From Bacillus sp. AFS088145 (GTDB taxonomy: Bacteria > Bacillota > Bacilli > Bacillales > Bacillaceae_G): a DNA stretch of 64,000 bases. Of this stretch, positions 16,248 through 25,538 are shown piece after piece. The stretch spans positions 62,001 to 126,000 of the forward strand of contig NZ_NUUX01000006.1 in NCBI RefSeq assembly GCF_002564465.1, written 5' to 3'. A model generated the notes under the pieces. It ran no database searches. It worked only from the letters and a program-made list of their open reading frames with translations, and was not told the DNA's origin. Positions within the stretch are counted from its first letter, which is position 1. The number at the start of each line of letters is the position of its first letter. The position numbers were made by a program, and so were the translations under genes.

Positions 16248-17345
16248 ATGAAGATGCGTTCATTACTGTCCATATTCATCATCATGTTCTTATTATTTTT
16301 TGGGACTACCACAACTTCACTTGCGCATTCCATAGATATGAGTTACTCGGATTTAAACATTGAAGGAAACGAGATTCTCTATGATCTTTTTATTGAACAA
16401 AAAGACTTGTTTCCAAATTTCGGTACTGACTTGGATAATCTGGTGAACGATGAACTGGCCTCGCAAAAAATCGAAGCCTATTTACAGAAAGATCTTCGCA
16501 TAGATGCTGATTCGAAGCAGCCCTTAAAGTTGGAATTGGTTTCGATGAACATGGCGCAAAAGGGTGTCGTAAGAGGTGTGGAATTTCAACTAAGATTTGA
16601 CGCCGATGAAGAAATCAAACAATTTAATCTTCATTACGATCTGGTATTTGACGATGTGCCTACTCATACGAGTGTACTCATGGTCCATGCAGGTGATTAT
16701 TTTCAGCAGGATATGATTGATAGCACTAATAAAGATATTCTGATCAACCTTCCAAAGGACCTTCCAAAGGACCTTCCAAAGGCCCCTCCCAAGGCTAAGA
16801 TTGGTGCTGTTTTGTGGAAATACTTTAAGCTTGGCATCGAACACATTTTGACAGGTTATGATCATTTACTGTTTTTGTTATCCTTAGTAATAATCGCAAC
16901 TAGATTCAAGGATGCGTTGAAAATTGTTACTGCCTTTACTATCGCCCACAGCGTTACACTGTTCTTGGTGGCGACAGGTCGCATTCACGTCATCCCGTAC
17001 TGGGTCGAATCCTTGATTGCCCTGACAATCTGTTATGTAGCAGTGGAAAACATATTTGTTAAAAAGGCGAAATGGCGGTGGCTATTAACGGCCTTATTTG
17101 GTCTGATTCATGGCATGGGCTTTGCCGGGGCCTTGGCTGAAACTGGACTTCCAAAGAGTAATCAACTTGGCTCACTCCTGATGTTTAATTTAGGTGTGGA
17201 AGCAGGACAACTCATGATCCTATGCCTATTACTTCCTTTCTTGCTATTGATGAAACGTTTCCCATGGTATCGTAAAATGATGGTCTCAACGTCTTGCCTT
17301 ATTTTTGCGGTGGCATTTTATTGGTTATTTCAAAGACTACAATAA
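16248..17345 (+). CDS. HupE/UreJ family membrane protein with extracellular N-terminal domain
   Basis: A 365-residue protein. It has a signal peptide (to about residue 27, SLAHS), an extracytoplasmic domain of about 150 residues, a Pro/Lys linker, and then six or so membrane helices with the HupE/UreJ_2 motifs GIEHILTGYDHLLFLLSL, IAHSVTLFL and LIHGMGFAGAL, rich in His and Asp suited to metal binding. Relatives are implicated in nickel or cobalt uptake; the substrate here is not known. The ATG at 16248 follows AAGAGG; the ATG at 16230 has no site. Like the upstream phosphoesterase it is richer in G+C than its surroundings. Confidence 0.85.
   Translation: MKMRSLLSIFIIMFLLFFGTTTTSLAHSIDMSYSDLNIEGNEILYDLFIEQKDLFPNFGTDLDNLVNDELASQKIEAYLQKDLRIDADSKQPLKLELVSMNMAQKGVVRGVEFQLRFDADEEIKQFNLHYDLVFDDVPTHTSVLMVHAGDYFQQDMIDSTNKDILINLPKDLPKDLPKAPPKAKIGAVLWKYFKLGIEHILTGYDHLLFLLSLVIIATRFKDALKIVTAFTIAHSVTLFLVATGRIHVIPYWVESLIALTICYVAVENIFVKKAKWRWLLTALFGLIHGMGFAGALAETGLPKSNQLGSLLMFNLGVEAGQLMILCLLLPFLLLMKRFPWYRKMMVSTSCLIFAVAFYWLFQRLQ
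16749..16796 (+). repeat. 12-bp tandem repeat in the HupE-like gene linker
   Basis: CTTCCAAAGGAC occurs twice, then CTTCCAAAGGCC and a degenerate fourth unit. It encodes LPKD/LPKA/PPKA units linking the extracellular domain to the membrane domain. The copy number could vary by slippage without changing the frame. Confidence 0.85.
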
Positions 17346-17581
17346 GTCCATGATGATTCCTATTTCTGATTTCTTACATTGGGAAAATGATTTTATGCGA
17401 TGTTTAATTCCATCATGTTACATTTAATAGCAATAAATTTTTTATTATATATTGATACTATTACTATATTATTTTATATTTTTCTAGGTATAATAGAATG
17501 CTCCTTATTGTTGAGCTAGCTAGATGCATTCTACTTGAATTCAAGAATAAAAGATATTAATTAAAAAATGATAGATAAATA

Positions 17582-17630
17582 AAAGGACATTACATAGTTT
17601 ATATGACTAATATGTAATGACCTTTCTTAT
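17582..17630 (+). terminator. Long hairpin, probable terminator
   Basis: AAAGGACATTACATA pairs with TATGTAATGACCTTT (one mismatch) around a 15-base loop, followed by CTTAT. It lies 240 bases past the HupE-like gene. Confidence 0.55.
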
Positions 17631-17692
17631 ACATGAATAAGTTAAAGATCGAGTAGGCTACTTCGGTAGTCTATTTTCTTGCTAATTGACAA

Positions 17693-17884
17693 TGAAAAAA
17701 TTTAAGCATAGTAATCAATCTCGGGACAATACCACAATTTTTAGCTGCTCATAGATTTTATGAAAAAAATGGATTTGCGAGTATAAAACGTTCAGATTTA
17801 CCTGAGAAATTTCCAATGGTACATGTCGATAAAATATCCTATAAGTATTTGGTAGATTTGATACAAAAATTGTTTTTTAACTAA
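17693..17884 (+). pseudogene. GNAT acetyltransferase, C-terminal fragment
   Basis: An open stretch encodes LAAHRFYEKNGF (end of the acetyl-CoA-binding core of a GNAT domain), then SDLPEKFPMVHVD, and ends at TAA. The N-terminal two thirds are missing and no start signal precedes it. The remaining gap up to 18559 shows no gene I can support. Confidence 0.7.
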
Positions 17885-18559
17885 AGGATGCAAAAATTGA
17901 ACAATTTGGACTGCTTAAGACTCTATTATTTCTTGTTCTATAATAAGGGTAGTTTTGGATTCATATTGTTTTTTTATTGATATATTAGTAAAAAAAAGAA
18001 TTAAACGTAATGTTTATGAGAAAGCGGCTTGCTTTTTTTTGTTGTAGAACTGGAATTTTTATGTTCCAATACGTATTAAAAAGTCATTACTTTTAGCGAC
18101 CTAGTAAATAATTATGAAAAGAAAATATTTTGCCAAAGATGGTATTCATAGGAAACTTCAGAAAAGAAAGTAGATATATGAAATATCAATATTCTTTAGT
18201 ACCTATTACATAGAAAAAAATTAGCGATTTATGTTTTCGAACATTTTAATGATTTTTCAGATTCATAATTATTGAGATCGTGTAGAGTAATTGCCAATAG
18301 TGTTGGAATTTTAGAGTTGCTGTACCTCAATAGCAAATTTAAATGTGGAGAGGCTAGTAGTTATATAGTACTTTAGAATGCTTTAGTGGATTTGTTAGAA
18401 TAGCCAGACTTTACAAACTTCGAACCTCAAACTTATACTAATAGTAGTTGAAATTTTCTTTCAAAATAAAAATAGTGAATTTTGAATTTTATTTACAACT
18501 ATAAAAAGGATTTTCCAACTAGACATTCCTTGAATGAATCATAATGGGAGGGGACAAAA

Positions 18560-19954
18560 TTGACTCGAATTACTCGAAGTATTGTAACATCAACACTATC
18601 TCTTGCGTTGGTTACTACAACAGGTTCTGCCAGCTACGCTCAAACAAATGCAGAGAAAACCTCAATCCAGTCAGAGGTGAATGGAATGAAACAAAACAAA
18701 CACAGTGATAATTTTCCCGTGTTGAGCAAAGTAAAACGTCCTGAAGAGGTTGGATTTTCATCTGAGAAATTAAAACAAGTAGATGAATTAATCCAGCAGG
18801 ATGTAAACAATGGTTTTCCGGGTGCAGTTTTAATGATTATCAAAGATAGGAAAATTGTAAAAAACACTGCTTATGGGTACTCGAAAAAATACGATGGGCT
18901 GTCACCACTTAAACATCCTCAGAAAATGAAGACTAATACAATGTTTGATTTGGCATCAAATACTAAAATGTATGCAGTTAACTTCGCTTTGCAACATCTT
19001 GTTAGTATAGGAATAATAGACTTGAATTCAACTGTACAATCATTCTTTCCAAATTTTAAAGACAAATCAACTGATATGATTAAAGGGAAGGATACCCTAC
19101 GCCTAATCGATATTTTACACCACACTGCAGGTTTTCCAGCTGATCCGCAATACCACAATCCTACTGTAGCAGGTTCCTTGTATACACAAGACCGTAATGA
19201 AACATTTGAAAAAATCGCTGATACACCATTAGAATACATACCTGGTACGAAAAACATTTATAGTGATGTAGACTATATGATTCTTGGTTTTATTATTGAG
19301 AAAGTAACTGGACAACGACTAGACGACTATGTAGAAAATACGATTTATAAGCCGTTAGGTCTAAAACACACAATGTTCAATCCGATGCAAAAAGGATTCA
19401 AACCGAAAGATTTCGCGGCAACAGAGCTAATGGGGAATTCCCGTGACGGTGTCATCTCCTTCCCAAATATTCGTACATATACAATTCAAGGAGAAGTTCA
19501 CGACGAGAAGGCTTACTACTCTATGGGTGGCGTATCTGGTCATGCGGGGCTTTTCTCTACGACAAGGGATTTAGCAGTTCTATTGCAAGTAATGTTAAAC
19601 GGAGGTGGATATGGCAAAGTAAAACTATTTGATCAAAAAACGATTGATCAGTTTTCAGCACCTTCCGATTTAAATCCAACATATGGCTTAGGTTGGAGAA
19701 GAAATGGCTCTCCGAGTATGTCGTCAACTTTTGGATTATATGCAAGTCCAAATGCGATTGGACATACTGGTTGGGTAGGCACGCTGACCATTATAGATCC
19801 TGATAATAATTTAGGGATTGTCTTATTGACCAATAAAAAACATTCACCTGTAATTGATCCACTAATAAATCCTAACAAATTTGCAGGGGATGACTTTGCT
19901 ACGGGTCAATATAAAGCCGTGGCGACTGCTGTGTATGAAGCATTGATTAAGTAA
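18560..19954 (+). CDS. Exported serine hydrolase of the PBP4B/AmiE type (beta-lactamase fold)
   Basis: A 464-residue precursor with a signal peptide (cleavage near SYAQT, residue 27) and a class C beta-lactamase-like domain. The nucleophile motif S-x-x-K is Ser133-Asn-Thr-Lys136 in LASNTKMYAVNF, the second motif is Y-S-D (NIYSDVDYM), and the third is HTGW at His402. These match the PBP4B (YfeW) and Bacillus AmiE (YbbE) group, which act on peptidoglycan or muropeptides outside the membrane. In Bacillus subtilis AmiE works with a GH3 enzyme in muropeptide salvage; a GH3 gene occurs here 8 kb away but in another unit. TTG start at 18560 after GGGAGGGG. Terminator follows. Confidence 0.85.
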   Translation: MTRITRSIVTSTLSLALVTTTGSASYAQTNAEKTSIQSEVNGMKQNKHSDNFPVLSKVKRPEEVGFSSEKLKQVDELIQQDVNNGFPGAVLMIIKDRKIVKNTAYGYSKKYDGLSPLKHPQKMKTNTMFDLASNTKMYAVNFALQHLVSIGIIDLNSTVQSFFPNFKDKSTDMIKGKDTLRLIDILHHTAGFPADPQYHNPTVAGSLYTQDRNETFEKIADTPLEYIPGTKNIYSDVDYMILGFIIEKVTGQRLDDYVENTIYKPLGLKHTMFNPMQKGFKPKDFAATELMGNSRDGVISFPNIRTYTIQGEVHDEKAYYSMGGVSGHAGLFSTTRDLAVLLQVMLNGGGYGKVKLFDQKTIDQFSAPSDLNPTYGLGWRRNGSPSMSSTFGLYASPNAIGHTGWVGTLTIIDPDNNLGIVLLTNKKHSPVIDPLINPNKFAGDDFATGQYKAVATAVYEALIK

Positions 19955-19991
19955 TTGTTGGGATACTTTTTTGATTTATGCTTGAACTAGG

Positions 19992-20032
19992 AAAGAGAAA
20001 AATCTTCAGATTGAATGATTTTTCTCTTTTTT
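19992..20032 (+). terminator. Intrinsic terminator of the serine hydrolase gene
   Basis: A 13-bp perfect stem, AAAGAGAAAAATC/GATTTTTCTCTTT, with a 12-base loop and a T-run. Confidence 0.9.
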
Positions 20033-20176
20033 ATTATTAAGAGCAATGCCACGGGTTAATAGTAAGATTCCGTACATACCATCGAAGATTTTATTGCAAA
20101 TGCAACAATACTGAGTTAGATTTAATGTATGTATTTTTATTGTAAATGCAATGAAAAAAGGGAGGTATTACGAATT

Positions 20177-20818
20177 ATGTATATTCCAAAATATTATAAA
20201 GTCACAAATCCTGAAGAAATTTGGGATTTCGTTCAAAAAAACTCTTTTGGCACGATTATCACAACAATACAAGGTAAACCAATTGCTACCCATTTACCTT
20301 TAGGTATAACGAAAAAAGGTGAAGATTATTATATTACTGGGCATATTGCATATGGAAATCCTCAATGGAGAACATTTGAGAATAGTGAAGAAGTGCTTGT
20401 TATGTTTCAAGGACCTCACGCTTATATTTCATCTTCTTGGTATGAAGTTGAGGAAGTTCCAACTTGGAATTATCAAGCCGTGCATGTTTACGGAAAACCA
20501 AGCATTTTAGAGAGAGATGAATTAATAAATGAATTAACAATCATGCTAGAAAAATATGAAAAAAAGCGTGAAAACCCAGTACTGTGGGATAAACTTTCTC
20601 CACAACTTTTAGAAAGTGAACTAAAAGGTATAGTTGGATTTAAGATTAAGGTGGAAGAAATTCAGGCTTCATATAAATTAAGTCAGAACCGAAGCGAAAA
20701 GGATTATAATAATATCATTGATAATTTACAAAAAGTAGAAGATCCACATTCAAAACAAATGGCTGAACTGATGGGAAAGAGATTAGAGCATTTAACTTTT
20801 AAGGAAAGTAAGAAGTAA
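20177..20818 (+). CDS. paiB: PaiB family FMN-binding negative regulator
   Basis: A 213-residue protein beginning MYIPKYYKVTNPEEIWDFV, with SFGTIITTIQGKPIATHLPL, the flavin-site region GHIAYGNPQWRTF, and YISSSWYEVEEVPTWNYQAVHVYG, all typical of the PaiB/Transcriptional regulator-FMN split barrel family. In Bacillus subtilis PaiB is linked to repression of sporulation and degradative enzyme genes with PaiA, but direct DNA binding is unproven; no paiA lies beside it. Start ATG 20177; GGAGG at 20161-20165 is a little far (11 bases). The frame extends upstream from 20129 without better signals. Confidence 0.85.
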   Translation: MYIPKYYKVTNPEEIWDFVQKNSFGTIITTIQGKPIATHLPLGITKKGEDYYITGHIAYGNPQWRTFENSEEVLVMFQGPHAYISSSWYEVEEVPTWNYQAVHVYGKPSILERDELINELTIMLEKYEKKRENPVLWDKLSPQLLESELKGIVGFKIKVEEIQASYKLSQNRSEKDYNNIIDNLQKVEDPHSKQMAELMGKRLEHLTFKESKK

Positions 20819-20879
20819 ATATGGTTTTAAAAAATGTAATTGAACTAATACATTTCATTAACTGCATATAAATTATTTA

Positions 20880-20908
20880 AAGCTGTCTTTTTAGATAGCT
20901 TTTTTTGC
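20880..20908 (+). terminator. Intrinsic terminator after paiB
   Basis: AAGCTGTC pairs with GATAGCTT (one G-T pair) around TTTTTA, followed by T-run. Confidence 0.75.
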
Positions 20909-20965
20909 TTCAAAAACAATTAGGTATGACAACGGAATATCATTCAAAGGATGTGAAAGTAGATA

Positions 20966-21145
20966 TTGATTGTGTTACTAGCAGTACCAATACCAATCTT
21001 ATTATTAGCATTATTTTGTTTATGGGTCTCAATATTCAATAAAAATAAGCTTTTTTTAAAGAAGATATTTTACTTCTTAATGGGAATAATCATGTTGATT
21101 ATTTCGATTTATCTATTAGATTTCTATTTATTTTTTCGTCTTTAA
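20966..21145 (+). CDS. Small two-helix membrane protein, 59 residues
   Basis: A TTG-initiated frame encodes a 59-residue protein with two hydrophobic segments (about residues 2-24 and 34-57) separated by a basic turn (FNKNKLFLKK). AAAGGATGTG lies 11-18 bases upstream, so the start is not certain; GTG at 20972 is another choice. I do not recognise the family. Sequence 21146-21392 between this and the CDF gene shows no further gene. Confidence 0.45.
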   Translation: MIVLLAVPIPILLLALFCLWVSIFNKNKLFLKKIFYFLMGIIMLIISIYLLDFYLFFRL

Positions 21146-21392
21146 TGGAATCTACGTTTTATTAAGCAAAAAGGTTTTCTATTTAAGTCATCAAAATAGT
21201 TTAACTGATCAAAAATATTTTTGTAGAAGAGATAAAAGAATAATCAGAACCAATGGTAAAATAAATTACATATCTTTCCAAATAAGTAAAAAATGAACTG
21301 TTGTACTTCGAATTTAATGAACTTTCGCTGAGTTAGCTAATAAAAAATATAAAAATACATAATATACAAATACTAGTGTAGAGGAGTATAGA

Positions 21393-22373
21393 ATGAAAGA
21401 GTTTATGCAGCTTTTAAAAAAGGGTAATAAATCTGCGTTATTAGCAGCAATTGTTAACGCTGTAATAGCAATAATAAAAGGAATAGGGTTTAGTATGACA
21501 GGTAGTGTTGCGCTTTTTGCTGAGATGATGCATAGTGCTGCCGATACTGCAAACCAACTTTTTGTTTTTAGCGGTTCAGCTTTAAGTAAAAAAGCACCAA
21601 CAGATCGTTTTCCAAATGGATTTGGCCGACTTGTTAATTTAGTTTTACTTGGAGCGGTATTAATTGTAGGAATTATGGCATTTGAAACGATTGTCGAAGG
21701 AATTCAGCATATCGTACATCCAACCCACTCTTCAGGTCTTGCTATCACCCTTACTATTTTAGCTGCTTCAGTGGTGCTTGAAGCATTTGTACTTTACAAA
21801 GCAATGAAAGAAATAGGCCATGAATTAGGAATAACAACAAGTGGTTTTGGTGTGGTTACCGAGGCAATTTCTAATTTAGGAAAAGCAAAACCAGCTACAA
21901 AATTAGTTTTCTTAGAAGATACAGTAGCAACTCTAGGTGGATTATTAGCGATGATTGCTGTAATCATTGCTTACTATACACCATTCCATCAAGCGGAAGG
22001 TATTGCTTCTGTCATCATCGGTATTTTGATGTTCCTTGTTGTTGGAAAAGTATTTCTTGATAATGCTGCAGGAGTTATTGGTGAATCTGATGAAGAAATG
22101 GAAGACAAGATTGGTGAAATCGTAATGGAAGATCCAGATGTCAAAGATATTCAAGCTCTTACGGTTGTCAAAGAGGGAGAAGATTTACATGTTGAATTAG
22201 AAATTGAACTAGATCCTAATTTAACAATAGCTCAAGCTGATGACATAAAAGACCGATTAGAAGAAAAAATCATGAAAGAAAAAGGTGTAACAGACGTAAT
22301 TATTGAATTGGACGAAGATGACGGGGTTCAAAATTGGGTTGAAGATAATAAAACAGAAATAATCAAAAAATAG
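21393..22373 (+). CDS. Cation diffusion facilitator (CDF) family transporter
   Basis: A 326-residue protein with about six membrane helices. SVALFAEMMHSAADTANQLF carries the helix-2 metal-site pattern H-S-x-x-D. A second acidic segment, VFLEDTVATLGG, lies in helix 5, and a C-terminal cytoplasmic ferredoxin-like domain (about residues 235-310) is rich in Asp and Glu. CDF proteins export divalent metals such as Zn, Fe, Mn or Co in exchange for protons; the metal cannot be read from the sequence. ATG at 21393 follows AGAGGAG. A terminator separates it from ftsZ. Confidence 0.85.
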   Translation: MKEFMQLLKKGNKSALLAAIVNAVIAIIKGIGFSMTGSVALFAEMMHSAADTANQLFVFSGSALSKKAPTDRFPNGFGRLVNLVLLGAVLIVGIMAFETIVEGIQHIVHPTHSSGLAITLTILAASVVLEAFVLYKAMKEIGHELGITTSGFGVVTEAISNLGKAKPATKLVFLEDTVATLGGLLAMIAVIIAYYTPFHQAEGIASVIIGILMFLVVGKVFLDNAAGVIGESDEEMEDKIGEIVMEDPDVKDIQALTVVKEGEDLHVELEIELDPNLTIAQADDIKDRLEEKIMKEKGVTDVIIELDEDDGVQNWVEDNKTEIIKK

Positions 22374-22383
22374 TAAAGATTGA

Positions 22384-22416
22384 AACGACAAATGTTTGTT
22401 TTGTCGTTCTTTTTTA
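22384..22416 (+). terminator. Intrinsic terminator of the CDF gene
   Basis: A 9-bp perfect stem, AACGACAAA/TTTGTCGTT, 7-base loop, T-run. Confidence 0.9.
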
Positions 22417-22853
22417 TTTTACCAATAGGAAATTTGTAAGGATTATAATTTATTGGAAAAAATGTGAACGATATCACAAATTATCGTATTTTGGGTTTTG
22501 ATTTCTTTGGATCTGATAAAGATTCTTAAAGGATTCAATCAAAAAGGAAAGAATTATATTAATTGTACAAACTTTTTAATGAAAGTTTGTTACGAAGTTG
22601 ATAGAGATATTACATTAAGATGTTAAAATACATGTTTTAGTTAAAGGTATATTAAGGAAAAATTATCAAAAAGATAATAGGTAGTTTTCTTGTATAGTAG
22701 TGTTAGGGGAATTAGGACAATTCTATGTCTTAAAATGAATTGGATAATTCTAATCTACTAAAACGTACATAAAAAGATAAATTTTAGAATGAAAATGAAT
22801 GGTTCTTTGAAGAACGTGAAATTATGTAATCTGTATGACGAGGAGGAATGATC

Positions 22854-24242
22854 ATGTTTGAATTTGAAAATATAGAACAGTTTGCGAGAATAAAAGTTAT
22901 TGGTGTTGGTGGTGGAGGAAATAACGCCGTTAACCGAATGATTGAAGATGGAGTAGAGGGCGTTGAGTTCATTGCTTTTAATACAGATGCGCAAGCACTA
23001 AAACAATCAAAAGCTGAAATTACAATGCAAATCGGTGCAACGTTGACGCGAGGTTTAGGCGCAGGTGCAAATCCTGAAATTGGAAAAAGAGCTGTTGAAG
23101 AAAGTAAGTCACAAATTGAGGAAGTACTAAAAGGTGCAGACATGGTTTTCGTTACAGCTGGAATGGGCGGCGGAACAGGTACAGGGGCAGCACCTGAAGT
23201 TGCAAAAATTGCTCGAAAGCTTGGTGCTTTAACAATTGGAGTAGTAACTCGTCCCTTCAAATTTGAAGGTAAAAAGCGTGCAACAAATGCTGAAGGTGGA
23301 ATTAAGGAACTTAGAGAAGCGGTTGATACATTAATTATCATTCCAAACGATCGCTTATTGGAGCTAGTTGACAAAAAAACACCGATGCTCGAAGCATTCC
23401 GTGAAGCGGATAATGTACTACGACAAGGGGTTCAAGGGATTTCCGACTTAATCGCAGTACCAGGATTAATCAATCTTGACTTTGCTGATGTTAAAACGGT
23501 CATGTCTCATAAAGGAACAGCCCTAATGGGAATCGGTATTGCAAAAGGTAAAGACCGCGCTACAATCGCTGCTCAGAAGGCATTAAATTCTCCGTTATTA
23601 GAAACTTCTATTAATGGAGCTCATGGTGTAATTATGAATATTACAGGTGGACGTAACTTAAGTCTATTTGAAGTACAAGAAGCTGCTGATATCGTTGCTT
23701 CTGCATCTCATGAAGAATTAAATATGATTTTCGGTTCGGTAATCGACGAAAACTTAAAAGATGAAATTATTGTAACGGTAATTGCTACAGGATTTGCAGA
23801 TAAAGAAGAGAAAATGATAAGAACTCCTTCTAGACCAATAGAAGAAGCACCTAGCTTATACAATAGAGAACAACGATTCCAACAAGATCAGAGATATCGA
23901 GTAGACCAACAGCAAGATTACAGTCGCTATAATGATCAACAAGACTCTGGTCGATACACAGAACAGCAAAATTATGGTCGTTACAATGAACAAAAAGATC
24001 ATAATCGTTATAATGAGCAACAGGAATATGGGCGATATAATGAACAACAAGATTACGGCCGCTATAATGAACAACAAGATTATAACCGTTACTCAGAACG
24101 ACAAGATCATAATCGTTACACAGAACAACAAGATTACGGACGCCATAATGAGCAACAAGAATATGGCCGATATAATGAGAAGGAAGATTCAACTTCATAT
24201 ATTCCAGCTTTCTTACGTAATCGAAAAAACAGAAATAGATAG
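22854..24242 (+). CDS. ftsZ: FtsZ-type cell division GTPase with repeat-rich C-terminal linker
   Basis: A 462-residue protein; Bacillus FtsZ is usually about 385. Residues 1-310 are a complete FtsZ core: [17 protein letters not shown], the tubulin signature [15 protein letters not shown], and the T7 loop [11 protein letters not shown] with its catalytic Asp. Residues about 351-450 are ten copies of a 9-residue unit, (N/T)EQQDYGRY. The end, [12 protein letters not shown], is the conserved peptide that binds FtsA, SepF and ZapA. The second ATG (22854) has GAGGAGG 8 bases upstream; the first, at 22848, is too close. There is no ftsA before it and no spoIIGA after it, unlike the normal Bacillus division cluster, so this may be a second FtsZ. 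A terminator precedes it. Confidence 0.95.
   Translation: MFEFENIEQFARIKVIGVGGGGNNAVNRMIEDGVEGVEFIAFNTDAQALKQSKAEITMQIGATLTRGLGAGANPEIGKRAVEESKSQIEEVLKGADMVFVTAGMGGGTGTGAAPEVAKIARKLGALTIGVVTRPFKFEGKKRATNAEGGIKELREAVDTLIIIPNDRLLELVDKKTPMLEAFREADNVLRQGVQGISDLIAVPGLINLDFADVKTVMSHKGTALMGIGIAKGKDRATIAAQKALNSPLLETSINGAHGVIMNITGGRNLSLFEVQEAADIVASASHEELNMIFGSVIDENLKDEIIVTVIATGFADKEEKMIRTPSRPIEEAPSLYNREQRFQQDQRYRVDQQQDYSRYNDQQDSGRYTEQQNYGRYNEQKDHNRYNEQQEYGRYNEQQDYGRYNEQQDYNRYSERQDHNRYTEQQDYGRHNEQQEYGRYNEKEDSTSYIPAFLRNRKNRNR
23904..24191 (+). repeat. 27-bp tandem repeats encoding the FtsZ linker
   Basis: About ten units of 27 bases; a typical unit is CGATATAATGAACAACAAGA plus 7 bases. They encode 9-residue units ending in GRY or NRY and rich in Gln, Glu, Asp and Tyr. 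The units differ at many positions, so the array is not freshly expanded. Long antisense open frames over it come from the repeat, not from genes. Confidence 0.9.
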
Positions 24243-24260
24243 ATTTATAGAAGTAGGGAA

Positions 24261-24290
24261 GGACATGAGTGTTGATGCTCATGTCTTTTT
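24261..24290 (+). terminator. Intrinsic terminator of ftsZ
   Basis: 8-bp perfect stem GACATGAG/CTCATGTC, 8-base loop, T5. Confidence 0.9.
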
Positions 24291-24450
24291 ATTTGGCTCT
24301 TTTGGTAAATTTTGTAGCATTTATTAAATATATTAATTTTAAATAAATTGGGAGAGCAGATAAAATAAATTATCATTCAGAAGGTGAACCAACATCTAAA
24401 TATAAAAAGATAAAAACTTGGAGCCTTTCGATGAAAAATAATTACCATTA

Positions 24451-24476
24451 TTCAACTAATGCATGCTTCAGTTGAA
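24451..24476. repeat. Dispersed palindromic repeat, copy 1
   Basis: TTCAACTAATGCATGCTTCA plus GTTGAA, an imperfect 26-bp palindrome, followed by CAAGACCCGA. Related copies lie at 55930-55955 and 57082-57108. All are intergenic. Confidence 0.65.
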
Positions 24477-24643
24477 CAAGACCCGAAGTTTTGCTAATGT
24501 GACGTATTTTGCGTTCTTGCCAGCTATTAGGTTGTCAATGTTTTTAATAACAAGTACATCGATTCAGTATAGTTAACTACTAGTTAATACAATTTAAACA
24601 TGATAAAATGTCTAGGAGTTTAGAGTTAGGGGGCAGTAGTTAA

Positions 24644-25291
24644 ATGAATCAGCAGTGGAAAGAACAGTTAGAGAAGTACAGAAATAATCGTAAAGAAGAA
24701 ATCCTTACTGCAGCTCAGCATTTATTTCTTGAAAGAGGATTAGGAGTTGTTAAGTTAAACGATATCGTAAAGCAATGTGGGATAAGCAAAGTTACATTTT
24801 ATAAATATTATAAATCGATTGATGAAGTCATTTTTGCGGTTCAAATGAGCTTACTAGAGAAGTTTATAGAGCGAGATAAAAATTGGGAATCTAAAGGGAA
24901 AAATGGATGGGAAAAGATGGAGTATGTTCTCCGAATTCAAAAAGAAACTTTGCAAACTGACAATGCTGCAATCAGTTTCATAGGCCTCTTTGATATGCAT
25001 TATCGTGACCATTATCCCACTCCGGAATTGGAAAATGCATTTTTAGATTTATTAAAAAAAGGTCGGTCACACTTTAAAAACATACTCTTAGAAGGCATTC
25101 AGGATGGATCAATTCGAAATGATATTGACATAAGGATTCTGCAATTTACAATAAGCAATGTAATGAGCGCGACAATTCAACGTATGGCTTTAAGAGGTAA
25201 AATTTTAAAATACGATCAAGGTATTGATCCCAACTTGATACTTGAACAGATGGTTAATATGATCTTAACATACATAAAACCAATGAAATAA
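24644..25291 (+). CDS. TetR/AcrR family transcriptional regulator
   Basis: A 215-residue protein. The N-terminal TetR helix-turn-helix covers about residues 14-62 (RKEEILTAAQHLFLERG, then VKQCGISKVTFYKYYKSIDEVI). The rest is the helical ligand-binding and dimer domain. ATG at 24644 lies after GGGGGCAG. A terminator follows, and 70-100 bases further on are two adjacent palindromes (25401-25437) in front of the phosphatase-transporter-glycosidase genes. I infer that this regulator controls that unit. The ligand is unknown, possibly a sugar or glycoside. Confidence 0.9.
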   Translation: MNQQWKEQLEKYRNNRKEEILTAAQHLFLERGLGVVKLNDIVKQCGISKVTFYKYYKSIDEVIFAVQMSLLEKFIERDKNWESKGKNGWEKMEYVLRIQKETLQTDNAAISFIGLFDMHYRDHYPTPELENAFLDLLKKGRSHFKNILLEGIQDGSIRNDIDIRILQFTISNVMSATIQRMALRGKILKYDQGIDPNLILEQMVNMILTYIKPMK

Positions 25292-25293
25292 AT

Positions 25294-25334
25294 AAAAAAG
25301 GATGTTGTCTTTAAAGAGACGGCATCCTTTTTTT
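25294..25334 (+). terminator. Intrinsic terminator of the TetR gene
   Basis: AAAAAGGATG..GTCT/AGAC..CATCCTTTTTTT stem with a short loop. Confidence 0.9.
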
Positions 25335-25400
25335 GTAAGATTTACAATTCATTAACAAGATAAATACACTTAATTAAAAAAAGAAAACTATAATTCAAAG

Positions 25401-25437
25401 TGTGTTTACTATTGGTAAACACATAGTTACACTATGT
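25401..25437 (+). promoter_or_regulatory. Two adjacent palindromes, probable TetR operators
   Basis: TGTGTTTAC-TATTG-GTAAACACA (25401-25423) has 9-bp perfect arms. It overlaps by 3 bases ACATAGT-TAC-ACTATGT (25421-25437), with 7-bp perfect arms; the second resembles known TetR-family operators. A TATAAT at 25389-25394 lies just upstream. Position and symmetry suggest repressor sites for the gene cluster that begins at 25539. Confidence 0.75.
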
Positions 25438-25538
25438 AATTGTTTTTGGAGGGCGATCAACCAAAAAGGAAACTTGAACTGAATTTATTCAACTGGCGGT
25501 ATTAAGAAGGCTAATCAAGGCACGGAGGGAACTTGGGG

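Noticed and set aside
23851-24327. Several long antisense and shifted frames over the end of ftsZ
   Set aside because: They follow from the 27-bp repeat, which keeps all frames open; they lack start signals and family features.
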